A stretch of DNA of 64,000 bases from J054 sp963850255 (GTDB lineage: Bacteria; Pseudomonadota; Gammaproteobacteria; Steroidobacterales; GCA-2729495). The notes beneath the pieces are model-generated. The model was not told the origin of the DNA, made no database searches, and worked only from the letters and a program-made list of their open reading frames with translations. Below, piece by piece: positions 45,006 to 53,002 of the stretch (the stretch's first letter is position 1; each line of letters opens with the position of its first letter). Location of the stretch: assembly GCA_963850255.1 (NCBI GenBank), contig CAWKLL010000025.1, forward strand, positions 93,783 to 157,782. The letters are read 5' to 3'. A program made the translations under genes and the position numbers.

Positions 45006-45446
45006 CTAGCGCCTCCTGGAGGCTTTCTTGCGCGATGCCTTTTTCTTCGTCTTACGCTTGGCGACTTTCTTTTTCGCCTTACGCTTAGCTACTTTCTTCT
45101 TAGCCTTACGCTTCGTCTTACGCTTGGCTACTTTCTTTTTCGCCTTACGCTTCGTCTTACGCTTGGCTACTTTCTTTTTCGCTTTGCGCTTCGTCTTACG
45201 CTTGGCTACTTTCTTTTTCGCTTTGCGCTTCGTCTTACGCTTGGCTACTTTTTTCTTGGTCTTACGCTTGGCTACTTTCTTTTTCGCCTTACGCTTGGTT
45301 ACTTTTTTCTTGGTCTTACGCTTTGCGACCTTTTTCTTGGTCTTGCGCTTGGCGACTTTTCTCTTCGCCGGACGCTTAGCGACCTTCCGTTTAGCTACCT
45401 TCTTTTTGGCAGCCTTCTTGCGTGTAGTCTTTTTTCTACTTGCCAT
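45006..45446 (-). CDS. Lysine-rich histone H1-like repeat protein
   Basis: 146 residues from ATG (complement of 45444-45446), beginning MASRKKTTRKKAAKKK. Composed almost wholly of Lys, Arg, Ala, Val and Thr in 9- and 13-residue repeats (KKKVAKRKA and KKKVAKRKTKRKA), with essentially no acidic residue. It resembles bacterial H1-like and AlgP-type tails that bind and compact DNA; a nucleoid-associated role is inferred. There is no globular domain, so it could also be a variable-length protein whose repeats expand and contract. Its own terminator follows. Confidence 0.8.
   Translation of the reverse strand: MASRKKTTRKKAAKKKVAKRKVAKRPAKRKVAKRKTKKKVAKRKTKKKVTKRKAKKKVAKRKTKKKVAKRKTKRKAKKKVAKRKTKRKAKKKVAKRKTKRKAKKKVAKRKTKRKAKKKVAKRKAKKKVAKRKTKKKASRKKASRRR
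45055..45345. repeat. Tandem 27- and 39-base coding repeats
   Basis: About eight imperfect units beginning with CGCTT...ACTTTCTTTTTCGC on the plus strand, encoding KKKVAKRKA (27 bases) or KKKVAKRKTKRKA (39 bases). Three adjacent 39-base units differ by only a few bases, so the tract could change length by slippage or recombination. Confidence 0.85.
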
Positions 45447-45600
45447 TCTCAGTCTCCGTGTCGGGGTATAACCGGGCCGAGTATATATAAACGTATCCAA
45501 AATACCAGCAAATGCAGGGTGACGCCGTTATCAGTTTATTCACCCCGTACAGGGGTTTGCGAGCAAAAAATACTGTCTTGCGAGAAGTGTTGAAGAAAAA

Positions 45601-46176
45601 CTAGAAGGTGTAGACCCGTGTTTCTGTAACCGCGATATCTAGTGGTATGTCCCAGGGCTCGGCGTGCAAAGTTTCGATTAGTTGGAACTCATGAGCCAAG
45701 CCGATCAATAAAGGTCTGCGCCAGGCCTGCTGTTGGCGGCGAAACGCAAAGCTTCGATCGTAGTAGCCACCGCCCATGCCAAGCCGGTTGCCGCTTAAAT
45801 CGAAGGCGACTAGTGGCGTTAGTACAACATCAAGAGAAAAGCCCGAACGCTGATGAGCAGGCGCAACAGCGGGCTCATCAATACCGAAACGGTTCCTTAT
45901 TAAGGTAGCGGAGGGCGTGAACGGGGCGAAGCGCAGCGCGCCCCGATGCAGGACAGGCAGGAACAATTCGCGCCCGGCGGCCCTGGCCCGCTTGATTAAC
46001 GGTGCGCAATCGATTTCGCCGCCAAAGGCCTGATAGGCTGCGATTCGACCAGCTCTGCGCATCACTGGCAGCTGCCAAAGACTGCGTGCAATCGCTGTGC
46101 TGTTATCGCGGAGCAAGACGTGGGAGACGTCGCGGCGTTGCCGGATCATCTTTCGGCGAATTTGTTCTGGCGTCAT
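45601..46176 (-). CDS. 5-formyltetrahydrofolate cyclo-ligase
   Basis: 191 residues. Converts 5-formyl-THF to 5,10-methenyl-THF using ATP; E. coli YgfA is the homologue. Nucleotide/folate motifs: LTPLVAFDLSGNRLGMGGGYYDR and the N-terminal RRKMIRQRRDVS. It is directly downstream of the 6S RNA gene on the same strand, the classic ssrS-ygfA pair. 5-formyl-THF is a by-product of the glycine cleavage/SHMT system, coded elsewhere in this window. Confidence 0.94.
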   Translation of the reverse strand: MTPEQIRRKMIRQRRDVSHVLLRDNSTAIARSLWQLPVMRRAGRIAAYQAFGGEIDCAPLIKRARAAGRELFLPVLHRGALRFAPFTPSATLIRNRFGIDEPAVAPAHQRSGFSLDVVLTPLVAFDLSGNRLGMGGGYYDRSFAFRRQQQAWRRPLLIGLAHEFQLIETLHAEPWDIPLDIAVTETRVYTF

Positions 46177-46194
46177 GCAGAATCCCGAAAAGAA

Positions 46195-46383
46195 GGTGCC
46201 TCCCGCCTGTGCCGTAATTAGCCGTCGCTCTCGAACCAGAGCGGTAGGTGGGGTCAGACGTGACAGCGCAGGCTATCCGCACTTAGACGGTTCTGCACAA
46301 TACCGCCACAGTCAGCGACCCCTAGATGGTGATTTAGGGTCGAAAGACTACCGGGCCAGTCTCGAACACCGCAGGAGGCACCC
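46195..46383 (-). ncRNA. ssrS: 6S RNA
   Basis: About 189 bases on the minus strand between zapA and 5-FCL. The ends pair in a closing stem (GGTGCCTCCTGC with GCGGGAGGCACC). The 5' half contains GTTCGAGACTGGCCCGGTAG, close to the conserved 6S segment around GGGCCAGUC, and the middle forms the large open bubble that mimics an open promoter. Binds sigma-70 RNA polymerase in stationary phase. Confidence 0.9.
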
Positions 46384-46390
46384 TGATCCA

Positions 46391-46396
46391 ATTATA
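46391..46396 (-). promoter_or_regulatory. -10 box of the 6S RNA promoter
   Basis: Perfect TATAAT on the minus strand, ending 7 bases before the predicted 6S 5' end at 46383. No convincing -35 hexamer. Confidence 0.6.
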
Positions 46397-46456
46397 GCCT
46401 GCGGCGAAGCCGTCGGGAGCGACAGCGTTCCGGGTTTTGAATGCCGGACGAGAGGC

Positions 46457-46771
46457 TTAGAGTTCGAGCTGGCGACCCTTTTGCAGCATCGTCTCCACGC
46501 GCTCGCGCATTTCGATGATTTTGCCTTTGGCGTCGGTTTCCAGCGCGTCCTCGGTATTGCGCGCGCCGATCAGCTCGCTGGCCATATTCAGGGCGGCCAT
46601 TACGGCTATTCGATCCAGTCCCACGACTTTGCCGCTGTCGCGAATTTCGCGCATTTTGGCGTTCAGCATCTCGGCGGAATCAAGCAGAGACTTGCGCTCG
46701 TCAGCCGGGCAGGAAATCTGGTATTCCTTTTCCAGGATTTTCACGCTCACGTGGGCGAACATTTCGGTCAT
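46457..46771 (-). CDS. zapA: Cell division protein ZapA
   Basis: 104 residues. FtsZ-ring associated protein: N-terminal globular part (VSVKILEKEYQISCPADERKSLLDSA) and a C-terminal coiled coil. The start overlaps the upstream coiled-coil gene stop by four bases (ATGA). Confidence 0.93.
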   Translation of the reverse strand: MTEMFAHVSVKILEKEYQISCPADERKSLLDSAEMLNAKMREIRDSGKVVGLDRIAVMAALNMASELIGARNTEDALETDAKGKIIEMRERVETMLQKGRQLEL

Positions 46772-46998
46772 GAACTCTGCTCCATGGCCTTAAGGCGGCC
46801 GATCATGGCTTCCACGCGGGCGCGGACCTGCTCGTTCTTCTGTAGCAAGGTTGCGCGCTCCGCAATCAGGTTGTCCTGACGCTGTTTGAGCGAGCGATTC
46901 TCTTCTTTGAGCTGGCCGGTAATGACTACCAGCTCGTCGAGACGGCGCTCCAGGCGCTGTAATTCCTTGCCGAAGGTCTTTTCTAATGAATCTGACAT
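46768..46998 (-). CDS. ZapB-like coiled-coil protein (TIGR02449 type)
   Basis: 76 residues from ATG (complement of 46996-46998). Nearly entirely a heptad coiled coil (LEKTFGKELQRLERRLDELV...), the small protein usually paired with zapA in gammaproteobacteria. A division role beside ZapA is inferred from context. Divergent from the YgfB-like gene. Confidence 0.85.
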   Translation of the reverse strand: MSDSLEKTFGKELQRLERRLDELVVITGQLKEENRSLKQRQDNLIAERATLLQKNEQVRARVEAMIGRLKAMEQSS

Positions 46999-47117
46999 AG
47001 TGAAAATATAGGTTCTGCTGGCGCTTGCGGTCAAATATCCGCTCTAGCGGGTGGGTGCTAGGATACGCCGCTTCCGCCTCCGGCGGCGCAAAAACCTTTG
47101 CTGCACTGGATTTCCCC

Positions 47118-47681
47118 ATGAGCGACGTGAATTTTGAGCAATTATCAGAAGCGCTGGATTTAGCCGGTGCGATGGGCGATCCCGGCGAGTTGCATGGTCA
47201 ACTCTGCGGTCTGGCCTGCGTCATGGGCATGGAAGCTGGCCAGGCCTGGGTTATGCAGGCGCTGGCCGATGCAGATGCGCCGGCCAGCACGGTCAAACTC
47301 GCCGAGGAGCCGCTGATAGCCATCGCCGGTCGCAGCCTGGCGGCCCTGGATGACGGCGACATGAGTTTGCAGCTGGCGCTGCCGCACGATGATGCAGAAC
47401 TTGCCCTGCGCGCTGAAGCATTGGCGCACTGGTGCCAAGGGTTTCTGCATGGCCTTGGCAGCAGCGCCAGTGATGACAGCATACTGACTGAAGGCAGCAC
47501 CGGTGAGATCGTCAAAGATTTCAGCGAAATTACGCGGGCAGGTTTCGAATCGGATGATAATGAGGAAGAGGCTGAAGCTGCCTACGCAGAGCTGGTCGAG
47601 TTCGTCAGGGTCAGCGCCCAGCTGGTCTTTGAGGAGCTGCAGCCATTCCGAGATAAGCCCCGCCCTGTCAAGACACACTGA
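47118..47681 (+). CDS. ygfB: UPF0149 family protein (YgfB)
   Basis: 187 residues from ATG 47118. Conserved blocks: GELHGQLCGLACVMG, WCQGFLHGLG, IVKDFSEITRAGF, and an EEEAEAAYAELVEFVRVSAQLVFEEL terminal. It begins the conserved ygfB-pepP-ubiH-ubiI cluster. In Pseudomonas a homologue affects ampDH3 expression and beta-lactam resistance; whether that holds here is unknown. Confidence 0.92.
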   Translation: MSDVNFEQLSEALDLAGAMGDPGELHGQLCGLACVMGMEAGQAWVMQALADADAPASTVKLAEEPLIAIAGRSLAALDDGDMSLQLALPHDDAELALRAEALAHWCQGFLHGLGSSASDDSILTEGSTGEIVKDFSEITRAGFESDDNEEEAEAAYAELVEFVRVSAQLVFEELQPFRDKPRPVKTH

Positions 47682-47687
47682 ACCTTT

Positions 47688-49001
47688 ATGAGCCCGAAAG
47701 AGTTTCAACGTCGCCGCCGTCAGCTCATGCGCATGCTCGGCAAGGGGGCCGTGGCCGTGCTGCCATCGGCAACGGCAAAAACACGCAATCGCGATGTGCA
47801 ATATTTGTTTCGGCAGGAAAGCGACTTTTACTATCTGACGGGCTTTGCTGAACCGGAGGCCGTTTTGGTACTCGCGCCAGGCCGTCCGAATGGCGAGTTC
47901 TTGTTGTTTTGTCGCGATCGCGATCCCGAGCGTGAAGCCTGGGATGGGGCCCGTGCCGGACCCGAGGGCGCAGTTACACACTACGGCGCGGACGATGCTT
48001 ACCCGATCGCCGATATTGACGAAATTCTCCCCGGCATCATCGAACAGTGCGAGCGGGTCTACTACAACATCGGCATGGACGCGGACTTCGATCAGCACCT
48101 GATTAGCTGGGTCGCGGCGCTGCGCGAGCGTGGCGGGGGTACCCACACGCCAGACGAGTTCATCGCACTTGATCATTTGCTGCATGACTTGCGCCTGTTC
48201 AAGAGCCGCGCAGAGATCACTGCCATGCGCCGCGCTGCGAGGATTTCCGTGGCAGCGCACAAACGCGCGATGGCGCGTTGTCGCCCAGGCCTGTTCGAGT
48301 ATCAGATTGAAGCTGAGTTCGCGCATGAGTTTCGCGAGCATGGGGCGCGCCTGGCTTATCTGCCCATCGTGGGTTCAGGACCGAATAGTTGCGTGCTCCA
48401 CTATCATTCGAATAACCGCCAGCTTGAGGATGGTGACCTGCTGTTGATCGATGCCGGCTGCGAGTTCGACTACTACGCGTCGGATATCACGCGAACGTTC
48501 CCGGTGAATGGTCGGTTTACCCCGCAGCAGCGCGCCATTTATGAAATCGTCCTGGAGGCTCAGGACGCGGCGCTGGCAGCGGTACGGCCCGGCAATCACT
48601 GGAATGCTCCGCACGAAGCAGCGCGCCGGGCCATCGTGCGCGGCCTGCGCAGCGAAGGCCTCATAAAGGGCAATCTGAACAAGCTCATCAAGGAGCAGGC
48701 CTACCGGCCGTTTTTCATGCATCGAACCGGCCACTGGCTGGGTATGGATGTGCACGATGTGGGCGACTATAAAATCGCTGAGCAATGGCGGCTGCTGGAG
48801 CCCGGGATGACGCTGACTGTAGAGCCAGGCATTTATATTCCGCCGGGCAGTCGCTTTGCGCCGAAAAGTTGGTGGGGCATTGGCGTGCGCATCGAGGATG
48901 ACGTGCTGGTCACCCGCGACGGTCACGAGTTGCTGACCCCGGGACTGCCGCGCACTGCTGATGAGATCGAAGCCTGTGTCGGTAGTGACATTGCCGCGTG
49001 A
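47688..49001 (+). CDS. pepP: Xaa-Pro aminopeptidase (PepP, M24B)
   Basis: 437 residues (E. coli 441). Dimetal ligands: Asp255 (LLIDAGCEF), Asp266 (YASDITRTF), His349 in MHRTGHWLGMD, Glu379 (TVEPGIY) and Glu403 (GVRIEDD). Differs from PepQ in length between motifs. It removes N-terminal residues ahead of proline. Neighbours ygfB and ubiH match E. coli order. Confidence 0.95.
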   Translation: MSPKEFQRRRRQLMRMLGKGAVAVLPSATAKTRNRDVQYLFRQESDFYYLTGFAEPEAVLVLAPGRPNGEFLLFCRDRDPEREAWDGARAGPEGAVTHYGADDAYPIADIDEILPGIIEQCERVYYNIGMDADFDQHLISWVAALRERGGGTHTPDEFIALDHLLHDLRLFKSRAEITAMRRAARISVAAHKRAMARCRPGLFEYQIEAEFAHEFREHGARLAYLPIVGSGPNSCVLHYHSNNRQLEDGDLLLIDAGCEFDYYASDITRTFPVNGRFTPQQRAIYEIVLEAQDAALAAVRPGNHWNAPHEAARRAIVRGLRSEGLIKGNLNKLIKEQAYRPFFMHRTGHWLGMDVHDVGDYKIAEQWRLLEPGMTLTVEPGIYIPPGSRFAPKSWWGIGVRIEDDVLVTRDGHELLTPGLPRTADEIEACVGSDIAA

Positions 49002-49008
49002 ACGGACT

Positions 49009-50238
49009 GTGAACGCACGCCGCTACGATGTGGTTGTTGCCGGTGGCGGCATGGTCGGCGCCAGCCTGGCCTGTGCCCTGGCGGAGTTGCCGCTGAGCAT
49101 TGCCGTGGTGGAACCCTTTCCTTTCGCCAGCGCTGCACAGCCAAGCTTCGACTTGCGCACCACGGCGTTGTCGCGCAGCAGTCAGCGAATTCTAAGCAGC
49201 CTTGGCGTATGGGCCGAGGTTGCCGAGTTTGCGGCGCCGATTAGACGGATACACATTTCAGAACAAGGCCGTTTTGGCAGCGCGGTAATCGACGCCGGCG
49301 AGCAGGGCGTGGACAGCCTGGGCTATGTGCTGGAAAACCGGCGTCTGGGTCAGGTTTTGTGGGATCGACTGGCGGCCGCCGACAATATTCAGCTGATCAG
49401 TCCGGGAGAAATTCTGGCGGCACGGCCCGGCGCAGAGGCCAGCGAGCTGGATCTGCGTATTGGTGACGGTGAGCAGACTATCCAGGCGCGCCTGCTGGTG
49501 GTTGCTGACGGCGCGCGTTCCCGCCTGCGCGCAGCCCTGGGGGTCGCCTGCCAGGAGCGACCGTATAACCAGAGCGCCATTATCGGCACCCTTAAAGTTA
49601 GCGAGCCCGGTGATCGTGTTACCGCCTTCGAGCGGTTTACGGCTGACGGGCCAATGGCCATATTACCGGCCAGCGATGACCGCTATGTGTTTGTGTTGAG
49701 TCGTCATAGCCGGCAAGTGGAATCGGTTCTGGCTATGTCCGACACGGAATTTGTCGGCTTATTGCAGGATACTTTTGGCTTTCGACTGGGACGGATTCTG
49801 CGTGTCGGTCAACGCAGCGCCTACCCGCTGGCACTCACCACCAGTGAACAGATGACCGCACCGCGTGCGGCAATCATCGGCAATGCCGCACACGGTCTGC
49901 ACCCGGTGGCCGGACAGGGCTATAACCTCGGCTTGCGCGACGTTGCTACCCTGGCCGAATGCCTGGCTGATGTGCTTCGCCGCGGCGCTGCAGACCCCGG
50001 TGACGCGCACATGCTGTCCGATTACGCAGCCTGGCGGCGCAGCGACCAGCGCAAGGTCGTGGCTTTTACCGATGGCCTGGTGCGTCTGTTTGATTTGCAG
50101 CAAGTTGGCGCTGGCACCGCACGGGGTCTAAGCCTGGCGCTATTTGATTTGCTGCCGGGTGCCAAGCGAAGTCTGGCCCGGCACACCATGGGATTGGGTG
50201 GCCGGCTGACCCGCCTGTCGCGAGGCTTGCGGCTATGA
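49009..50238 (+). CDS. ubiH: FAD-dependent ubiquinone hydroxylase UbiH
   Basis: 409 residues from GTG 49009 (an upstream start would overlap pepP). FAD site VVVAGGGMVGASLACALAE, RTTALSRSSQRILSSLG after it, and GNAAHGLHPVAGQGYNLGLRD near residue 290. Class A flavin monooxygenase of the UbiH/COQ6 family. Specific ring position (C6) is assigned from order and family only. Confidence 0.88.
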   Translation: MNARRYDVVVAGGGMVGASLACALAELPLSIAVVEPFPFASAAQPSFDLRTTALSRSSQRILSSLGVWAEVAEFAAPIRRIHISEQGRFGSAVIDAGEQGVDSLGYVLENRRLGQVLWDRLAAADNIQLISPGEILAARPGAEASELDLRIGDGEQTIQARLLVVADGARSRLRAALGVACQERPYNQSAIIGTLKVSEPGDRVTAFERFTADGPMAILPASDDRYVFVLSRHSRQVESVLAMSDTEFVGLLQDTFGFRLGRILRVGQRSAYPLALTTSEQMTAPRAAIIGNAAHGLHPVAGQGYNLGLRDVATLAECLADVLRRGAADPGDAHMLSDYAAWRRSDQRKVVAFTDGLVRLFDLQQVGAGTARGLSLALFDLLPGAKRSLARHTMGLGGRLTRLSRGLRL

Positions 50239-51464
50239 GCCAGCGCAGCCAGTGGGACATGGTGGTGGTGGGCGGCGGTCTCGTTGGCCTGCTGTTCGCA
50301 CGACTGGTTACCGCGCTGAGTCCGACGGCTGCTTTGCGTATCGCGGTGCTCGATCGTCAGTCGCCCGCAGCACCGACTGAGCGCATCGGCTTGCGGGTTT
50401 CGGCGCTTTCTCCGGCTTCCCGCGAGATGCTCGAATATTGCGACGTCTGGGCGCAGCTGCCGGCGCAACGTCTGAGTCCTTACCAACGGATGGTTGTGTG
50501 GCGCGATGCACAGGCCGGTGCAGCGGAGCGCCTGATTTTTGATGCGGCCGAACAGGGCCTGAGTGAACTGGGCCACATCGTTGAGAACGACTTGTTGCGT
50601 CATGCGCTGTGGCAATCCGCCGCGGCGGCCGGCGTGCAGATGATTACCGCCGCAGCACCAGCCGCGCTGGCCATTGGTTCCGATGCTGTTGACTTGACCC
50701 TGCACGACGACCGCGTGTTGCAGACGCGCCTGCTGGTAGGCGCCGACGGCGCATCTTCCTGGGTGCGCCAATCCCTGGCTATCGAGAATGGCTGGCGGGC
50801 CTACGGGCAGCGCGGTCTGGTTACTCACGTGCAGACGGAAAAGCCGCATGCGCAAACCGCCTGGCAACGCTTTCTGCCCGACGGTCCATTGGCCTTTCTG
50901 CCCCTGGCCGACGGCCGCAGCTCCATTGTCTGGTCTTGCCCTGATGCCCAGGCCGAAGCGCTTTTGGCTTTGGATGCACACGCGCTCGGCCAGCAACTGA
51001 CCGTCGCCAGTCAGCAGCAACTCGGCGAGATCACGGTCAGCGAGCCTGCGCGCGCTTTTCCCCTGGCGGCCGCGCATGCGCAACGCTATGTGCAGGAACG
51101 CTGTGCCTTGCTGGGCGATGCGGCTCATCAGATCCACCCACTGGCCGGGCAGGGTGTCAATCTGGGCATGCTGGATGCCGCTGTCCTGGCCGACGAACTG
51201 GTTTCTCACCTGCGTCAGCCCGGCTCCGATCCGGGCGATCTGCGGCCTCTCGGTCGCTATCAAAGGCGGCGCAAGGGCGACAATCTCGCTACGCTTGGTG
51301 GTATGGACATATTAAATAGCCTGTTTAGCCGCGGCTCGCCGGGAACCGCGACTTTTGCGGCTCGCGGTCTGGGCCTTGTGCAGCGCTTTTCGCCGCTCAA
51401 GCGCGAGTTGGCCGAGCACGCGCTAGGCCAGCGGGCCAGCCAGCTGAGCTGGCTGCGTCACTGA
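50235..51464 (+). CDS. Second UbiH/UbiI-family FAD hydroxylase
   Basis: 409 residues, overlapping ubiH by ATGA. FAD site MVVVGGGLVGLLFARLV, VSALSPASREMLEYCDVW, and GDAAHQIHPLAGQGVNLGMLDAAVL. The position matches UbiI (VisC), the C5 hydroxylase. Together with Coq7 at 41.5 kb, the three account for the three hydroxylation steps of ubiquinone. Confidence 0.88.
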   Translation: MSQRSQWDMVVVGGGLVGLLFARLVTALSPTAALRIAVLDRQSPAAPTERIGLRVSALSPASREMLEYCDVWAQLPAQRLSPYQRMVVWRDAQAGAAERLIFDAAEQGLSELGHIVENDLLRHALWQSAAAAGVQMITAAAPAALAIGSDAVDLTLHDDRVLQTRLLVGADGASSWVRQSLAIENGWRAYGQRGLVTHVQTEKPHAQTAWQRFLPDGPLAFLPLADGRSSIVWSCPDAQAEALLALDAHALGQQLTVASQQQLGEITVSEPARAFPLAAAHAQRYVQERCALLGDAAHQIHPLAGQGVNLGMLDAAVLADELVSHLRQPGSDPGDLRPLGRYQRRRKGDNLATLGGMDILNSLFSRGSPGTATFAARGLGLVQRFSPLKRELAEHALGQRASQLSWLRH

Positions 51465-51466
51465 TC

Positions 51467-53002
51467 ATGCAGGGACGACAAACGCAGGTTTTACTGCTGG
51501 CGATTTTGCTCATCGCAGCCGGCGGTTCGCTGATGTTCTATAAGTGGCGAGTGCTGGGGTTTCCATTGCTGCCAAGCGCCAGCGCCACCGTCTGGACTGT
51601 AGAAGCGACTTTGAGTTTCGACGCCGGGCCAGGGCCGATCAAGTTATCCGCCTATATTCCTGGCCTGACGCCGGGTTTCGCGATCCTCGACGAGAACTTT
51701 GTCTCGCGCGGCTTTGGTGCGCGGCCGCGCTACGTCGATGGCGGGCGTGAAGTTCAATGGGCCCGGCGCCGGGCGCGCGGTGCTCAGAAACTTTACTATC
51801 GCGCCGTACTCTACAAAGATCCCGGCCGCATCGAAGACGACACCACGCCGCCGTTTCCCAGTTCACCGATTCTCGCAGAACCCTTTGCGACGGCAGCCGC
51901 CATGCTGGTGGAAGAGGTTGGCCGCAAGTCGGCCGATCCGGCCAGCTTTGCGCAGGAACTACTTGGTCGGCTGGGTAGTGGCGGTGACGAGAATGTCGAC
52001 TTATTGCTGGGGCCGGCACCGGATTCTCTGGATATCGCGGAAACCGCCACCACCTTGCTGGCGGCGGCGTTAATCCCCTCGCGCCTGATTCGTGGCGTAC
52101 TGTTGCAGGATCAGACGCGCCGGGCTCAACTGGTGCCCTGGTTAATGGTGCACGACGGCACCCGCTGGATTTATTTTGATCCCGTCAGTGGCGAGCAGGG
52201 TCTGCCGGATAATTTTCTGCTCTGGTACAGCGGCAGTGACGACGTGGCGACGCTGGATGGTGGCAGTGACCTTGAGTTGCGCCTGTCTGTCACGGAAAGT
52301 CTGGCGGATCCCGTTAGTCTCGCGCAGCAACGCTCACGCGAGCGCGATGGCCAGTTAGCCAATTTGTCGTTGTTCTCGCTGCCGATTCAAACCCAGGCCG
52401 TTTATGCCGTGCTGCTGCTGGTGCCGCTGGGCGCGTTTTGCGTCGCGCTGCTGCGCAATATCGTGGGCGTGCAAACTTTCGGCACCTTCATGCCGGTGCT
52501 GATAGCCCTGGCGTTCCGGGAAACGCGTTTGTTATGGGGCATTGCATTGTTTTCTACCCTGGTCGCTCTCGGCCTGGGCTTTCGTTTCTATCTCGAGCGC
52601 CTGCGCCTGCTGGCCGTGCCGCGCCTGAGCGCTGTGCTGATCATCGTGGTTTTGTTGATGCTGGCAGTCAGCGTGATCAGTAATCGGCTTGGCCTGGACA
52701 GCGGTTTGTCGGTGGCCCTGTTCCCCATGGTAATTCTGGCGATGACCATCGAACGCATGTCCACTGTGTGGGAAGAGCGCGGTGGCAGCGAAGCTCTCCA
52801 GCAGGGCCTGGGTTCCTTGCTGGTCGCTACCGTGGCATTCACGGTAATGGATCTGGAGATCGCCAAACACCTGGTGTTTGTGTTTCCAGAATCCTTATTG
52901 ATTGTGCTTGCGCTAACTTTACTGATCGGTCGCTACACGGGTTACAGGCTCTCTGAGCTTTTTCGTTTTCGCGATTTCACCGGCTCTGGAACGGCTAACT
53001 GA
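51467..53002 (+). CDS. Inactive-transglutaminase / 7TM membrane protein
   Basis: 511 residues. An N-terminal helix (about 7-29) leads to a periplasmic transglutaminase-like domain: ETATTLLAAALIPSRLIRGV and WLMVHDGTRWIYFDPVSGEQG keep the fold outline but lack the catalytic Cys, hence inactive. The C-terminal 200 residues form seven membrane helices (starting TQAVYAVLLLVPLGAFC). This architecture belongs to conserved operons with an ATP-grasp ligase, the next gene, which overlaps by one base. The family is thought to act with the ligase in peptide or glutamate tagging at the envelope; experimental function is unclear. Confidence 0.87.
   Translation: MQGRQTQVLLLAILLIAAGGSLMFYKWRVLGFPLLPSASATVWTVEATLSFDAGPGPIKLSAYIPGLTPGFAILDENFVSRGFGARPRYVDGGREVQWARRRARGAQKLYYRAVLYKDPGRIEDDTTPPFPSSPILAEPFATAAAMLVEEVGRKSADPASFAQELLGRLGSGGDENVDLLLGPAPDSLDIAETATTLLAAALIPSRLIRGVLLQDQTRRAQLVPWLMVHDGTRWIYFDPVSGEQGLPDNFLLWYSGSDDVATLDGGSDLELRLSVTESLADPVSLAQQRSRERDGQLANLSLFSLPIQTQAVYAVLLLVPLGAFCVALLRNIVGVQTFGTFMPVLIALAFRETRLLWGIALFSTLVALGLGFRFYLERLRLLAVPRLSAVLIIVVLLMLAVSVISNRLGLDSGLSVALFPMVILAMTIERMSTVWEERGGSEALQQGLGSLLVATVAFTVMDLEIAKHLVFVFPESLLIVLALTLLIGRYTGYRLSELFRFRDFTGSGTAN

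Noticed and set aside
45055..45345. CRISPR-like or intergenic repeat array
   Set aside because: Repeats are in frame, of 27 or 39 bases, encode the lysine-rich protein, and have no spacers.
45028..45471. Plus-strand frame of Leu/Phe/Ala repeats opposite the histone-like gene
   Set aside because: It is the complement of a low-complexity lysine-rich frame; the minus frame has a sensible start, composition and its own terminator.
47160..48341. Long minus-strand open frame over ygfB and pepP
   Set aside because: Shadow frame; the plus-strand genes have complete active-site motifs.
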